Assembly (NCBI RefSeq): GCF_000425125.1
Contig: NZ_KE384307.1
Location: 670,846-734,845 of the forward strand
DNA length: 64,000 nucleotides
From: Paenibacillus taiwanensis DSM 18679
Lineage (GTDB): Bacteria > Bacillota > Bacilli > Paenibacillales > Paenibacillaceae
Direction of reading: 5' to 3'
Shown here: positions 30,616-40,600 of the stretch, piece after piece
How positions within the stretch are numbered: position 1 is the stretch's first letter
Layout of the letters: each line of letters begins with the position of its first letter
Notes under the pieces: generated by a model
The model's input: the letters and a program-made list of their open reading frames with translations, nothing else
Database searches by the model: none
What the model was told of the DNA's origin: nothing
Made by a program: the position numbers and the translations under genes

Positions 30616-31950
30616 ATGGATATGCATGACGCAACCGTCACGAAGCATGAACAGCTACTCCATCATATTGAGAGCTTGAAGCCAGGCACAAAGATATCGG
30701 TGCGTAAGTTAGCCAAGCAATTGCAGGTAAGTGAAGGAACAGCTTATCGGGCTGTAAAGGAAGCGGAGAGCGTCGGCCTTGTAATTACGAAGGAGCGGAT
30801 TGGCACAGTAAGGGTTGAGAAGAAGCCTCGCAACTTGTCAGAGCAGCTTACTTTTACAGAGGTCGTGGACATCGTAGAGGGACACGTTCTGGGTGGACTG
30901 AGAGGACTCTCTAAGACGTTAAATAAATATGTCATCGGTGCGATGAAGATGGACGCGATGGAACGTTATATTGATGCTGGAAGCCTGCTCATTGTCGGAA
31001 ACCGAGAGGATGCACATCGACTAGCGCTCCAGCATGGCGCTGGCGTGCTGATTACAGGCGGGTTTGGTACAAGCAGAGAAGTAAAGATGCTTGCGGACAC
31101 GCTAGATTTGCCGATTATTAGCTCGAAGCATGACACCTTTACGGTTGCTTCTATGATTAACCGGGCACTGTTTGACCGTTTGATTAAGAAGAAGATTATG
31201 CTCGTTGAAGATATTGTAGGCTCGAAGGCTCCAGTTGCAGTCATGCGCTCGTATAGTACAGTTGAGCAGTTCAGAAAGTTGCAGCAAGAAACGGGGCATA
31301 ACCGGTTCCCTATCGTCGATGAATGGAATCGGGTATTGGGTATGATCGCTTACAAGGATATTGTTGGCGCCGAGCCAGATCAGACGATCGATAAGCTGTA
31401 CACTCGTCATCCTATTACGGCTTCCCTGACAACAACACTTGCCTCGGCGGCGCACACGATGGTATGGGAAGGCATTGAACTGCTGCCAGTAATGGATCGA
31501 AACCGAAAGTTGATTGCAGTCATAACTCGCAAAGAGGTTCTGCAAGCGATGCGTGATGCACGGAAAGAGCCCCAACTGGGTGAAACATTTGAAGACTTGA
31601 TTTGGAACGGGTTCGAGGAATTACGGAATGACGATGGGATGTTGTACTTTCAAGGTGTGATCACACCACAGATGGTTAATGGTCTTGGGTCGGTATCAGA
31701 AGGTATCATCCTATCCATTATGGCAAATGCCGCTTTGCGTGCAGTAAAAGATATGCGTGTTCATGATCATATTATGGAAAATATGACTAGCTACTTCGTT
31801 CGTCCAATTCAGATTGAAGATATCGTCACCCTCCAACCGAGATTTATTGAGATGAGTCGCAAATTTTGTAAGCTGGAGATTGAGATGAAGCTTCAAGATC
31901 AGCTTGTTGCCAAGGCGATGATGACGGCACAGTCGATTGACCATGATTAA
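30616..31950 (+). CDS. ytoI: YtoI-type protein: HTH, DRTGG, CBS pair, hot-dog domain
   Basis: The 444-residue protein has an N-terminal GntR-like helix-turn-helix (VRKLAKQLQVSEGTAYRAVK), a DRTGG domain (about 75-185, with ITGGFGTSREV), two CBS domains (about 190-310) and a C-terminal hot-dog thioesterase-like domain (from about 320, GVITPQMVNGLGSVSEG). This order is that of YtoI of Bacillus subtilis. CBS domains bind adenine nucleotides, so a nucleotide-sensing regulator is likely, but its target is unknown. It is convergent with ytpI, its neighbour in Bacillus too. Confidence 0.85.
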   Translation: MDMHDATVTKHEQLLHHIESLKPGTKISVRKLAKQLQVSEGTAYRAVKEAESVGLVITKERIGTVRVEKKPRNLSEQLTFTEVVDIVEGHVLGGLRGLSKTLNKYVIGAMKMDAMERYIDAGSLLIVGNREDAHRLALQHGAGVLITGGFGTSREVKMLADTLDLPIISSKHDTFTVASMINRALFDRLIKKKIMLVEDIVGSKAPVAVMRSYSTVEQFRKLQQETGHNRFPIVDEWNRVLGMIAYKDIVGAEPDQTIDKLYTRHPITASLTTTLASAAHTMVWEGIELLPVMDRNRKLIAVITRKEVLQAMRDARKEPQLGETFEDLIWNGFEELRNDDGMLYFQGVITPQMVNGLGSVSEGIILSIMANAALRAVKDMRVHDHIMENMTSYFVRPIQIEDIVTLQPRFIEMSRKFCKLEIEMKLQDQLVAKAMMTAQSIDHD

Positions 31951-32029
31951 TACCGGCTGTTCAGACTGCCACACTGCGGGTCCGCCATTGCAAGCGGCAG
32001 TGCAGGGACATTGCTACCATGTACATAAA

Positions 32030-32073
32030 AAGCGTACAGTGCTGACACAGGAAATGGTGCACACTGTACGCTT
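32030..32073. terminator. Two-way terminator between ytoI and ytpI
   Basis: AAGCGTACAGTG (32030-32041) pairs with CACTGTACGCTT (32062-32073). It lies between two convergent genes, with an A run on the left and ATTTGTT on the right. Confidence 0.85.
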
Positions 32074-32078
32074 ATTTG

Positions 32079-32396
32079 TTATTTGGCTCCTTCATGAGCC
32101 AAAAGACGATTAAAGTGACCGTGATTTCGCAGGCCGGCAAACAAATTGAAGACGCCGAGTGCGAGTAATATAGCCCCGATGATGACCCTCAAGGTTGATC
32201 CTGTAAACATCGTCATCTGAAACACCGCAATGAGAATAAGCAGTAATCCCATACAAATGTTAGTTCTGGCGGCTAGTAATCCGCGCTGAAGCATGTTCTT
32301 CGTTCGTCTTGAGCGGAAGCTGAAGAAGACGGAGCTTATAGAGGTAAGGCAGATCAGCAGCGTAAGAATAAGTTGAATCACGTACATAACGGGCAC
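32079..32396 (-). CDS. ytpI: YtpI-like membrane protein
   Basis: The 105-residue product has three predicted membrane helices and a basic stretch FRSRRTKNMLQRG between the first two, as in YtpI. The role is unknown. The GTG start at 32396 has AAGGAG five bases upstream; an ATG nine bases later would be too far from it. In Bacillus nrnA lies between ytpI and ytrH; here it is absent. Confidence 0.75.
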   Translation of the reverse strand: MPVMYVIQLILTLLICLTSISSVFFSFRSRRTKNMLQRGLLAARTNICMGLLLILIAVFQMTMFTGSTLRVIIGAILLALGVFNLFAGLRNHGHFNRLLAHEGAK

Positions 32397-32580
32397 GTCG
32401 CTCCTTCCAGCTGTATAGGGTAATGTTCAATTCATGTCCATTCATGTTAATCCTATATTACCATAATGTGAGAGAAGCGCCTATCTGAATTGTTGAGCTG
32501 AGTTGTGAAGCTTATGAGACGTCCCTTAACAAGGGTACACGAACGCTTGACGTTGCAAGCAGTATCAACTGAACCTGTTG

Positions 32581-33066
32581 TTAGGGTGCGGCAGGCACAT
32601 GAGACTTAACATCCACCCACACATGAAGCACGCCTTCGGTCACAAGCATCGTACGCAAAGAGACTGTATAGTCACGTGCTTGAATATCTGTGTAAAGTTT
32701 GCGTGTCAACAGGCCTTCCACCAGTTTGGCATACTCGTCAATCTGAAAGACGTTGCGTCCTTTAAGTCCGGCGAGATCATGGGATAACCGTTTTCGAAGC
32801 TCCGTCTCATCTGATTGAGGAATGTCATCTTTACTGCCTGGGCCATAAATGTGAATGGAAATACTTTTAATAACAGTAGCTCGATTTTTGTAGCGGAGCA
32901 GGTCCTCATTTTCAGAGCGAAAATGAGAAAGCTGGTCCTGTAGGTCAAGATTCCGCATAACTAGTTCATCTACCTGATGCATAAAGATGGCATGATAGAC
33001 GCAAGCCCCTACAATCATACCTACAAGTATGACGGCTCCATCACGAATCCAGTTGCGCGGGTGCAT
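32581..33066 (-). CDS. ytrI: Sporulation membrane protein YtrI
   Basis: YtrI is a membrane protein needed for efficient sporulation in Bacillus. The 161-residue product has one N-terminal helix (IRDGAVILVGMIVGACVYH), a coiled-coil segment (VMRNLDLQDQLSHFRSENED) and an outer C-terminal domain. The ATG at 33066 has AAGGGGGTG upstream and lies directly after the stop of ytrH, so the pair is translated together. Confidence 0.8.
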   Translation of the reverse strand: MHPRNWIRDGAVILVGMIVGACVYHAIFMHQVDELVMRNLDLQDQLSHFRSENEDLLRYKNRATVIKSISIHIYGPGSKDDIPQSDETELRKRLSHDLAGLKGRNVFQIDEYAKLVEGLLTRKLYTDIQARDYTVSLRTMLVTEGVLHVWVDVKSHVPAAP

Positions 33067-33071
33067 GCTGC

Positions 33072-33398
33072 TCACCCCCTTGTCCTGCACATCCACTGGA
33101 TAAGTTCCGTGCCCAGATGCGCGCCTAGAAATGAAACGAGTATAAACATTAGCTGTTTAAATACAGGCGACAAGTTTCCGACCCAAAAATTAGACTCAAT
33201 GACACGCAGCGGGTCAATCGTTCCGCCGACAGCAACGACGATAGCCCATATTTTGATATGATCTGCAATATGTTTCATCGTCTCGGCAGGAGATTGCAGA
33301 GCGATAACACTTGCGATACCACCAAGCAGCGAGCCGCCAAGCACGACACCAAATGCGATACCAAAGTCGATGATAGCTTTAGACAAAAAGGTTCCCAT
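33072..33398 (-). CDS. ytrH: Sporulation membrane protein YtrH
   Basis: YtrH works with YtrI in sporulation and is under mother-cell sigma-E in Bacillus. The 108-residue product has three hydrophobic segments: FGIAFGVVLGGSLLGG, an internal one with WAIVVAVGGTIDPL, and LMFILVSFLGAHLGTEL. The ATG at 33398 has GAAAGGGG upstream. It is divergent from dnaE, as in Bacillus. Confidence 0.85.
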   Translation of the reverse strand: MGTFLSKAIIDFGIAFGVVLGGSLLGGIASVIALQSPAETMKHIADHIKIWAIVVAVGGTIDPLRVIESNFWVGNLSPVFKQLMFILVSFLGAHLGTELIQWMCRTRG

Positions 33399-33565
33399 CG
33401 TGATGCCCCTTTCTTTTGTGTAAAGTAAAGGCAATGGACAAACTAGCCCCTTGTACATGTATAGGTTTTCTAGCTCAAAATATGATACAATGAAAGACGA
33501 AAGTATGTTCGGTTAAACAAACCCTGATATGAAAAGTTACACGGAAATGGAATGGAGTGAAGCGC

Positions 33566-36500
33566 ATGAATGAATTTGTGCATCTGCACGTGCACAGCGA
33601 GTACAGTTTGCTGGATGGAGCTGCACGTATTGAATCGTTAGTGGAGCGGGCAGCGGCGAATGGCATGAAGGCGCTTGCCCTTACCGACCACGGCGTTATG
33701 TACGGCACGATTGCCTTTTATCGGGCGTGCCAGAAGCACGGAATCAAGCCGATTATCGGAATGGAAGCATATGTGACGACAGGCGCCTTGAGTGAGCGGT
33801 TGTCGCGCAAGGATCAACCGATCTATCATCTTATTTTGTTGGCTAAGTCGATGCAGGGCTACCAGAATTTAATGAAGATATCAAGCACCGCCCATCTGGA
33901 AGGATTTCATTATAAGCCGCGTGTAGATATGGACACACTTCGAGCATATAGTGAAGGCCTTATTTGTACCAGCGCATGCTTGGGCAGCGAAGTTTCACAG
34001 CACGTGCTGCATGACCGCAAGGAGGAAGCACGAGAAGCTGCATTAAGATATAAAGATATATTTAAAGACGATTTTTATTTGGAGCTTCAGGATCACGGCC
34101 TAGTGGAGCAGAAGAAAGTAAACATGGGCTTGATAGAAATGGCTCGCGAGCTTGATATTCCGTTGGTATGTACGAACGATGTTCATTATATAGAGGAAGA
34201 AGACGCGGCGATGCAGGATGTGCTTATCTGTATCGGTACGGGCAAGACGGTAGAGGATGAGACGCGACTGCGTATAGCATCTAATCAGCTTTATTTTAAG
34301 AGCGGCGTGCAAATGAACGCCTTGTTTGCGCATGTGCCAGAGGCGATACACAATACAAGTCGAATTGCGGATGCTTGCCACGTGGAGTTGGAATTCGGGC
34401 ATTCGGTGCTGCCGGAGTTTCAGCCGCTGCCGCAAGGTCTTGCCGCAGGCCAATATTTGCGTGAACTGTGCGAGCAAGGGTTGTTAGAGCGCTATGAGCA
34501 CTTACCCGAATGGGAAGAAGATGCCTTTGTCCAGACGGCTCGTGAACGGCTTGCTTTTGAACTCGGCACGATTGAGCAGATGGGCTTCTCTGACTATTTT
34601 TTAATTGTGTGGGACTTTATTCGCTATGCACATGAAGCAGGGATCATGACGGGACCTGGAAGGGGTTCTTCTGCGGGCAGTCTTGTGGCGTACACGCTCA
34701 AGATTACGAACGTCGATCCGTTGAAGCATAAGCTGCTGTTTGAACGGTTTCTTAATCCAGAACGGATTACGATGCCGGATATTGACATCGACTTTAACGA
34801 TGAGCGCAGAGATGAGGTTATTCAATACGTATCTGACAAGTACGGACATGACCGTGTTGCGCAAATAATAACGTTTGGGACAATGGCCGCAAGGGCAGCG
34901 GTAAGAGACGTGGGGCGTGCGCTGAACGTATCCTATGGCGATACGGACCGCGCTGCGAAGCTCATTCCGAATCAGCTTGGCATGACGCTTACGGAAGCGA
35001 TGAGAGTTAGCAACGAACTACGTGAGTGGTGCGAGAAAGAGCCTCGTATTCGCGAACTAATTGAGATGGCGATCAAAGTTGAGGGGATGCCGCGACATGC
35101 CTCTACGCATGCAGCAGGGGTCGTTATTGCGCCCGAACCGCTGCCGCACTTTGTGCCGTTACAAGCTGGTACGGAGCATACTGCATTAACACAGTACTCG
35201 ATGGAGCATCTGGAAGCCATCGGTATGCTGAAGATGGATTTTCTAGGCTTGCGTACGTTGTCGATTATTGAGCGTACGCTCGCATGGATCAAGGCCAAGT
35301 CGGGCGAGACACTTGACTTGAATCGTATTAATGACCAAGACGAACGAACCTATGAACTGCTTGGACGGGGCGATACAACCGGCTTGTTTCAGTTGGAGTC
35401 AGCAGGGGTTCGTAAAGTATTACGCGAGCTGAAGCCTTCCGGCTTTGAGGATATTGTGTCCGTCTTGGCGCTCTATCGCCCAGGCCCGATGGAGTTTATT
35501 CCGAATTTTATTCAAAGCAAGCATGGTCGTAAGCCGGTGACATACCCTCATCCTGATCTGGAGCCGATTTTAAAGGATACTTACGGGATTATTGTGTATC
35601 AAGAACAGATTATGCATATTGCTTCCCGAATGGCGGGTTTCTCACTTGGGGAGTCCGATTTGCTTCGGCGAGCAGTTTCTAAGAAGAAGCGTGAAGTGCT
35701 TGATCAGGAGCGTACTCATTTTGTAGAGGGCAGCCTTCGACAAGGTTACACGGAAGAAGAAGCGAATCATGTTTATGATATGATCGTACGATTTGCTGAT
35801 TACGGTTTCCCGCGTGCACATGCGGCAGCGTATGGTGTGTTGGCATTTCAGACGGCGTACTTGAAGACACATTACCCGACAGAATTTATGGCGTCCATGC
35901 TGACCGCTAATATGGGCAACCATCGTAAGACGGCTGAATATATTGAGGATTGCAGACGGGCAAGCATTGGAGTGTTGCCGCCAGATATTAATGAGAGCAA
36001 CGTTACGTTTACACCTGGTTCTGATGCGATTCGGTTTGGTCTGGCAGCAATCAAAAATGTTGGAACGACGGCGATTGAGAGCATCATTCGCGAACGAGTA
36101 GAGCAGCCGTATCAAGATCTGCTTGATTTTTGTAAACGAGTGGATTTGCGGGTGTGCAACCGGCGAGTAATTGAATCCCTTATTCAAGCAGGAGCGATGG
36201 ACAGCTTGCCAGGTCACCGGGCGCAACTGCTGGCAATGCTTGATGAGACGCTTGAAGCGGCAGCGAAGTGGCGCAAGGAACGTGAAGATTTACAAATCCA
36301 ATTGTTTAATTTTGTAGAGGTAAACAACCGGGCCATCGATTATCCGAACGTGCAACCTTTTACGATGACGCAGCAGCTAGAATTGGAGAGGGAACTGCTC
36401 GGGATGTACTTATCTGGACATCCGCTTGATGATTACGTGGAACTGCTGGAGCGTTCTGACACGGATCGTATTGTAGACTTGCACGACGCAGTGGATGAGA

Positions 36501-37213
36501 GTGATTGCGTCGTGGCAGGTATGGTCGTATCCGAGCGAGTCATTATGACAAAGAAGGGCAAGCCTATGGCTTTTATCGGGTTGGAAGATCGGATCGAGCG
36601 AACTGAGGTTGTATTATTTCCTGAAGTATGGCGGCGGGCCAAGCCACTAATCACCAAAGGAGCGCTTGTAGCCGTGCTTGCGAAGGTGCAGCAGCAGGAT
36701 GACGACTTTAAGCTTCTGGCGCATGAAGTTGCACCATTGGAACCGCAAGCGGTCTCGCAGCTTGCGGGCCGCGCTCGTGCGCGCCGTGACGCTGGCGCGG
36801 CCGGGCGCAGCCGCGGCTCTTCCCGTGCCGCCGCCCAAGCGACTAGCGGCACGTCCGCCCCGTCCACGCGCACCGCAAACGTGCGCGGGGCGGAGACTGG
36901 CGCTGCTGCGATGCAGCCCGCGCCAGCGCCGCAGGCGGCTTCACGCGCGGCTTTGCCTGCGCGTGACGACACACGCGCGAAGCAGAGCCAGCGCGTGTAC
37001 ATCAAGATCACGGCCGACCATGAACGGCCGGAGCTGTTGAATGAGCTGAAGCAGCTCATTCAAGCGCACCCGGGACCGCTCTCGACCGTGCTCTTCTACG
37101 AACGCGAGCAGCAGCTGCGGGCTTTGAGCAGCGCTTATGGGGTCAAGCCTTCACCTGAGCTGTTCCGGCGCGTAGAGACGATGCTAGGCGAAGGAAGTGT
37201 TCGTGTACGCTAG
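33566..37213 (+). CDS. dnaE: DNA polymerase III alpha subunit DnaE
   Basis: DnaE is the replicative polymerase subunit that extends RNA primers in Firmicutes. The 1215-residue protein has a PHP domain (HLHVHSEYSLLDG), the polymerase palm with PDIDIDFNDERRDEV, the fingers, a helix-hairpin-helix region and an OB fold (AGMVVSERVIMTKKGKPMA). It is about 100 residues longer than Bacillus DnaE. Most of the excess is an Ala/Arg/Pro-rich linker at about residues 1068-1148, encoded by very GC-rich DNA, before a C-terminal domain that begins YIKITADHERPELL. The ATG at 33566 has a GGAGTG site. Confidence 0.96.
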   Translation: MNEFVHLHVHSEYSLLDGAARIESLVERAAANGMKALALTDHGVMYGTIAFYRACQKHGIKPIIGMEAYVTTGALSERLSRKDQPIYHLILLAKSMQGYQNLMKISSTAHLEGFHYKPRVDMDTLRAYSEGLICTSACLGSEVSQHVLHDRKEEAREAALRYKDIFKDDFYLELQDHGLVEQKKVNMGLIEMARELDIPLVCTNDVHYIEEEDAAMQDVLICIGTGKTVEDETRLRIASNQLYFKSGVQMNALFAHVPEAIHNTSRIADACHVELEFGHSVLPEFQPLPQGLAAGQYLRELCEQGLLERYEHLPEWEEDAFVQTARERLAFELGTIEQMGFSDYFLIVWDFIRYAHEAGIMTGPGRGSSAGSLVAYTLKITNVDPLKHKLLFERFLNPERITMPDIDIDFNDERRDEVIQYVSDKYGHDRVAQIITFGTMAARAAVRDVGRALNVSYGDTDRAAKLIPNQLGMTLTEAMRVSNELREWCEKEPRIRELIEMAIKVEGMPRHASTHAAGVVIAPEPLPHFVPLQAGTEHTALTQYSMEHLEAIGMLKMDFLGLRTLSIIERTLAWIKAKSGETLDLNRINDQDERTYELLGRGDTTGLFQLESAGVRKVLRELKPSGFEDIVSVLALYRPGPMEFIPNFIQSKHGRKPVTYPHPDLEPILKDTYGIIVYQEQIMHIASRMAGFSLGESDLLRRAVSKKKREVLDQERTHFVEGSLRQGYTEEEANHVYDMIVRFADYGFPRAHAAAYGVLAFQTAYLKTHYPTEFMASMLTANMGNHRKTAEYIEDCRRASIGVLPPDINESNVTFTPGSDAIRFGLAAIKNVGTTAIESIIRERVEQPYQDLLDFCKRVDLRVCNRRVIESLIQAGAMDSLPGHRAQLLAMLDETLEAAAKWRKEREDLQIQLFNFVEVNNRAIDYPNVQPFTMTQQLELERELLGMYLSGHPLDDYVELLERSDTDRIVDLHDAVDESDCVVAGMVVSERVIMTKKGKPMAFIGLEDRIERTEVVLFPEVWRRAKPLITKGALVAVLAKVQQQDDDFKLLAHEVAPLEPQAVSQLAGRARARRDAGAAGRSRGSSRAAAQATSGTSAPSTRTANVRGAETGAAAMQPAPAPQAASRAALPARDDTRAKQSQRVYIKITADHERPELLNELKQLIQAHPGPLSTVLFYEREQQLRALSSAYGVKPSPELFRRVETMLGEGSVRVR

Positions 37214-37227
37214 TGAATCAAGTCAAG

Positions 37228-37259
37228 CGGCTAACTCCGTTCTCAGGTGTTAGCCGTTT
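37228..37259 (+). terminator. Terminator of dnaE
   Basis: CGGCTAAC (37228-37235) pairs with GTTAGCCG (37249-37256) and TTT follows. The T run is short. Confidence 0.6.
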
Positions 37260-37417
37260 GGAATGCGAATAAGACGGATACAATCTTCTTGTTTTCATGG
37301 ATGTTACATTATTTTTTCGTAAAGCTATTCACCCTTCCTACACCTTCCGCATATCATGTAGATACACCCTATATGAGAAGACAAGACTGTCGTATCGGGA
37401 GAATGGAGGGAGCGCCT

Positions 37418-37921
37418 GTGACCTATGATGCAGCAGCGCAGTGGCTGGAACAACGTGGGGTATCACTGCTTTCGATAGCTGAGATTGCATTTGAGCTACA
37501 AAAGCCTTACAATGCGACATTAAAGGTGGAAGATTGTTTGGAAAGCGTGAAGGCGGTGCTTCACAAGCGTGAGGTACAATATACGTTAATGACAGGTATT
37601 GCATTAGACGTAATGGCTGAACGGAAACAATTGCCTGAACCTTTGCAATCCATGCTGGAGGCAGATGAATCGTTATATGGTGTGGATGAGACGTTGGCGC
37701 TAGGTATTACGGGGGTATATGGGACGATTGGCTTGACAAGCTTTGGTTATTTAGATAAAACCAAAATAGGTGTTCTTCGACATTTAAACAATCATCAACA
37801 ACAAATCCATGTCTTTTTGGACGACCTGGTGGCGGGTATTGCAGCGGCAGCTTCGTCGCGGATCGCACATCAGGACACAAAAGCTACCATATACGATACG
37901 ATTGATCGTGTGGATAGTTAG
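37418..37921 (+). CDS. Phosphatidylglycerophosphatase A-like protein (YutG/PgpA family)
   Basis: PgpA family members dephosphorylate phosphatidylglycerol phosphate; Firmicute YutG-type proteins lack the membrane helix of the E. coli enzyme. The 167-residue product has ISIAEIAFELQKPYN-like motif LSIAEIAFELQKPY, then GVYGTIGLTSFGYLD and HVFLDDLVAGIAAA, which give the conserved acidic residues. The GTG at 37418 has GGAGGGAG upstream and is preferred to a much longer frame from 37247. The 350-base gap that follows holds one palindrome (listed) and otherwise nothing clear. Confidence 0.82.
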   Translation: MTYDAAAQWLEQRGVSLLSIAEIAFELQKPYNATLKVEDCLESVKAVLHKREVQYTLMTGIALDVMAERKQLPEPLQSMLEADESLYGVDETLALGITGVYGTIGLTSFGYLDKTKIGVLRHLNNHQQQIHVFLDDLVAGIAAAASSRIAHQDTKATIYDTIDRVDS

Positions 37922-38210
37922 ATTGCATTTATCAGATCACGATAATCTGTCAGCAGATCCTCAGTTAAGACATTCCCAGTAGTGCTGAGCTTATCATACT
38001 CCCGCTGTGAGATGTCTTCACTTCACCTTCATTGATTCATATTCACAAAAATCTTCATATTTTATTCGTAAAAAATAATTTATACGTGACATACCGAGCT
38101 GAATTAGGCATGAAACAAGGCGTTGGAGGCCATTTGGCGTCGAAATCAAGAGATGGAATTTTGTGGGGAGTGCTACTTGCGTCATGGATTTGGTTGCTAT
38201 GAAAATGACA

Positions 38211-38226
38211 ATTATGTTATCATAAT
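38211..38226. promoter_or_regulatory. Palindrome upstream of a small gene, possible operator
   Basis: ATTATG and CATAAT form a perfect inverted repeat around TTAT, about 46 bases before the ATG at 38272. TTGCTA lies 15 bases before it and could be a -35 box. The form is like Fur-family operators, but the match is too short to assign. Confidence 0.3.
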
Positions 38227-38271
38227 GGCATTATACACAGCTCTATTGGAACGTTAGGGGGGTCTCCGCGA

Positions 38272-38460
38272 ATGTGGACGGTTATCTACATCGCTCCGAC
38301 TGCCAAAATCGCAGACATGATACTTGCAAGATTGACGGAAGAGGGATTCCTTATTCGAGTACGTCCCATTCATCTTTCCAAGCAGCAATTTGAAGTGCTG
38401 GTGCCTTCCGGTGAGGTAGAAGAAGTACAAGAAGTTCTTAATTCGATTCTGCATGCGTAA
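38272..38460 (+). CDS. Small conserved protein, 62 residues, unknown function
   Basis: The product has the layout beta-helix-beta-beta-helix, as in small DUF2007-type or ferredoxin-like proteins: WTVIYIAPTAKIADMILARL, then FLIRVRPIHLS and FEVLVPSGEVEEVQEVLNSI. A strong GGGGGGT site precedes the ATG. It lies just before accD and has its own terminator, so it is a separate unit. Confidence 0.65.
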   Translation: MWTVIYIAPTAKIADMILARLTEEGFLIRVRPIHLSKQQFEVLVPSGEVEEVQEVLNSILHA

Positions 38461-38462
38461 TA

Positions 38463-38505
38463 CGGCTGCTTGATGAACGCAACAAGGTTCAGACAGCCGC
38501 TTTTT
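38463..38505 (+). terminator. Terminator of the small gene
   Basis: CGGCTG pairs with CAGCCG, with a longer imperfect stem inside, and CTTTTTG follows. Confidence 0.7.
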
Positions 38506-38600
38506 GTTGTCTGGATATCATACGAACGGCTTGTGACAATGGACAAGCTTCGGTTCGTTGGCGTCTAAAGCAGACTATCACGCTCAAAGAGGTGTAACGG

Positions 38601-39482
38601 GTGTTCAAAGACTTGTTTCAGAAAAAGAAAAAGTATGCAACGGTTCCTTCCGTGCGTGATGATAATCGACCTAAGCGTGAAATACCTGAAGGTATAATGA
38701 ACAAATGCCCCAAGTGCGGCAACATTCAGTATTATAAAGAGCTTGAAAAGAACCTCAAAGTATGTTCTGAATGCGGACATCATATGCGGCTTAGTGCTTA
38801 CGAGCGCATCCAAATGACATTGGACGAGGGTCGTTTCTTTGAATTCGACATCGACATCGTGCCAGAGGACCCGCTAAATTTTCCTGGCTACACAAAGAAG
38901 CTGGAACAGCAGCAAAGCAAGTCTGATCTCTCGGAAGCTGTAGTGACGGGAGAAGGAACAATTGGTGGCTTTCCGGTAGTGGTAGCCGTGATGAGCTTTG
39001 ACTTCTTCAGCGGCAGCATGGGATCTGTTGTAGGGGAGAAAGTAACAAGAGCAGTTGAGATGGCGATGCTAAAACAGTATCCGCTTCTTATATTCTCCAC
39101 ATCAGGCGGAGCACGTATGCAAGAAGGTATTCTTAGCTTGATGCAGATGGCGAAGACAAGCGCGGCAATAGCCAAGTTCCAAGATCAAGGTGGTTTATTT
39201 ATTTCTGTCATTACAGACCCTACGTATGGCGGTGTATCCGCTAGTTTTGCCATGCTGGGTGATATTATCGTGGCCGAGCCAGGGGCAGCATTTGGCTTTG
39301 CAGGTCGCATCGTGATTGAGCAGACCATCCGTCAGAAGCTCTCTGATGAATTCCAGACAGCCGAGTTTAATTTGAAGCACGGCCAATTGGATTTGGTTAT
39401 CGCACGCAAAGATTTGCGTCAATCGCTTACGAAACTTATCGAATTGCATACGGTGAAAGGAGAGATGTCCCATGAAGGGTGA
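38601..39482 (+). CDS. accD: Acetyl-CoA carboxylase carboxyltransferase beta subunit AccD
   Basis: AccD and AccA form the carboxyltransferase half of acetyl-CoA carboxylase, which makes malonyl-CoA for fatty acid synthesis. The 293-residue product has the zinc ribbon [16 protein letters not shown] ending CSECG near residues 36-58 and the crotonase-fold core with [13 protein letters not shown]. The start is a GTG after AGAGGTG. The last eleven bases overlap accA, which fits equal synthesis of the two subunits. Confidence 0.96.
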   Translation: MFKDLFQKKKKYATVPSVRDDNRPKREIPEGIMNKCPKCGNIQYYKELEKNLKVCSECGHHMRLSAYERIQMTLDEGRFFEFDIDIVPEDPLNFPGYTKKLEQQQSKSDLSEAVVTGEGTIGGFPVVVAVMSFDFFSGSMGSVVGEKVTRAVEMAMLKQYPLLIFSTSGGARMQEGILSLMQMAKTSAAIAKFQDQGGLFISVITDPTYGGVSASFAMLGDIIVAEPGAAFGFAGRIVIEQTIRQKLSDEFQTAEFNLKHGQLDLVIARKDLRQSLTKLIELHTVKGEMSHEG

Positions 39483-40437
39483 ACTTTCATTCGAGCAGCC
39501 GTTAGTCGAGCTGAAGCAGAAGATTGCAGAGCTAAAGCGATTCGGGGAAGAGAAGCATATTGATTTTTCGGAGGAGATCGCACGCCTCGAAGAACGTTAT
39601 CAGAAGATAGCGGAGGAGATCTACATGAATATTTCTCCCTCACAGAAGATGCATCTTGCACGCCATCACCAGCGTCCAACGACGCTTGATTTTATATCTC
39701 ATATTTTTACTGATTTTGTTGAATTACATGGTGATCGCTTGTATGGTGACGATCTTGCCATCGTTGGCGGACTTGCCCGTCTGAATGGCTTATCGGTGAC
39801 GGTTATAGGACATCAACGCGGTAAAGATACAAAGGAGAACATTGCACGCTTCTTTGGCAGTCCTCATCCGGAAGGTTTCCGTAAGGCACTCCGCCTTATG
39901 CAGCAAGCAGACAAGTTTAAGCGTCCGATTATTACATTTATTGATACAAAGGGCGCATACCCAGGCAATACAGCCGAAGAACGAGGCCAATCAGAGGCTA
40001 TCGCCCGCAATTTGCGGGATATGGCTATGCTTGGCGTGCCTGTCGTGTGTGTTGTCATTGGTGAAGGGGGCAGCGGCGGTGCGCTTGCACTTGGCGTAGG
40101 TAACCGAGTGCTCATGCTGGAAAATGCCATTTATTCGGTTATTTCACCGAATGGAGCAGCTTCCATCTTGTGGAAAGATGCATCCAAGGCGGATCAAGCT
40201 GCCGAAGCGATGAAGATTACAGGAGACGACCTGCTGGAGATGGAAGTTATTGAAGGTATTATCCCTGAACCGCCAGGTGGTGCACATAAGAATATTGCGG
40301 AAACGGCTGCAAGTGTAAAGGTGGCGCTTTGCAAGCACTTGTCCGAGTTGATGGAGATGTCTGCGGACGAGCTGCGTGAAGATCGTTACAACAAATTCCG
40401 CAAAATTGGCAAGTTTGCAACGGTGGATCTCAGCTAA
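39472..40437 (+). CDS. accA: Acetyl-CoA carboxylase carboxyltransferase alpha subunit AccA
   Basis: AccA is the alpha subunit of the carboxyltransferase. The 321-residue product has [27 protein letters not shown] and [15 protein letters not shown], the usual motifs for the biotin and CoA sites. The start overlaps accD and has GAAAGGAGAG upstream. In Bacillus pfkA follows; here only 163 bases separate accA from pyk. Confidence 0.96.
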   Translation: MKGELSFEQPLVELKQKIAELKRFGEEKHIDFSEEIARLEERYQKIAEEIYMNISPSQKMHLARHHQRPTTLDFISHIFTDFVELHGDRLYGDDLAIVGGLARLNGLSVTVIGHQRGKDTKENIARFFGSPHPEGFRKALRLMQQADKFKRPIITFIDTKGAYPGNTAEERGQSEAIARNLRDMAMLGVPVVCVVIGEGGSGGALALGVGNRVLMLENAIYSVISPNGAASILWKDASKADQAAEAMKITGDDLLEMEVIEGIIPEPPGGAHKNIAETAASVKVALCKHLSELMEMSADELREDRYNKFRKIGKFATVDLS

Positions 40438-40600
40438 CAATAATCTTATATAAGCGTGCATGAAATTGGTAAAACTTTATAATATGATGATCCTCATATA
40501 CAAATGCCGCACGTTATAGTAAATTAATTAGTTGAGAACCATTAAGAATTGTAGATGTTTTAGAGATACTAGAGAGCCCAATAATTGGAGGAAACCCAGA

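Noticed and set aside
36678..37040. Arg-rich plus-strand frame inside dnaE
   Set aside because: It comes from the GC-rich linker read in another frame.
37918..38022. Open minus-strand stretch ending TDYRDLINAI
   Set aside because: It has no start codon or ribosome site in frame and overlaps the end of the pgpA-like gene.
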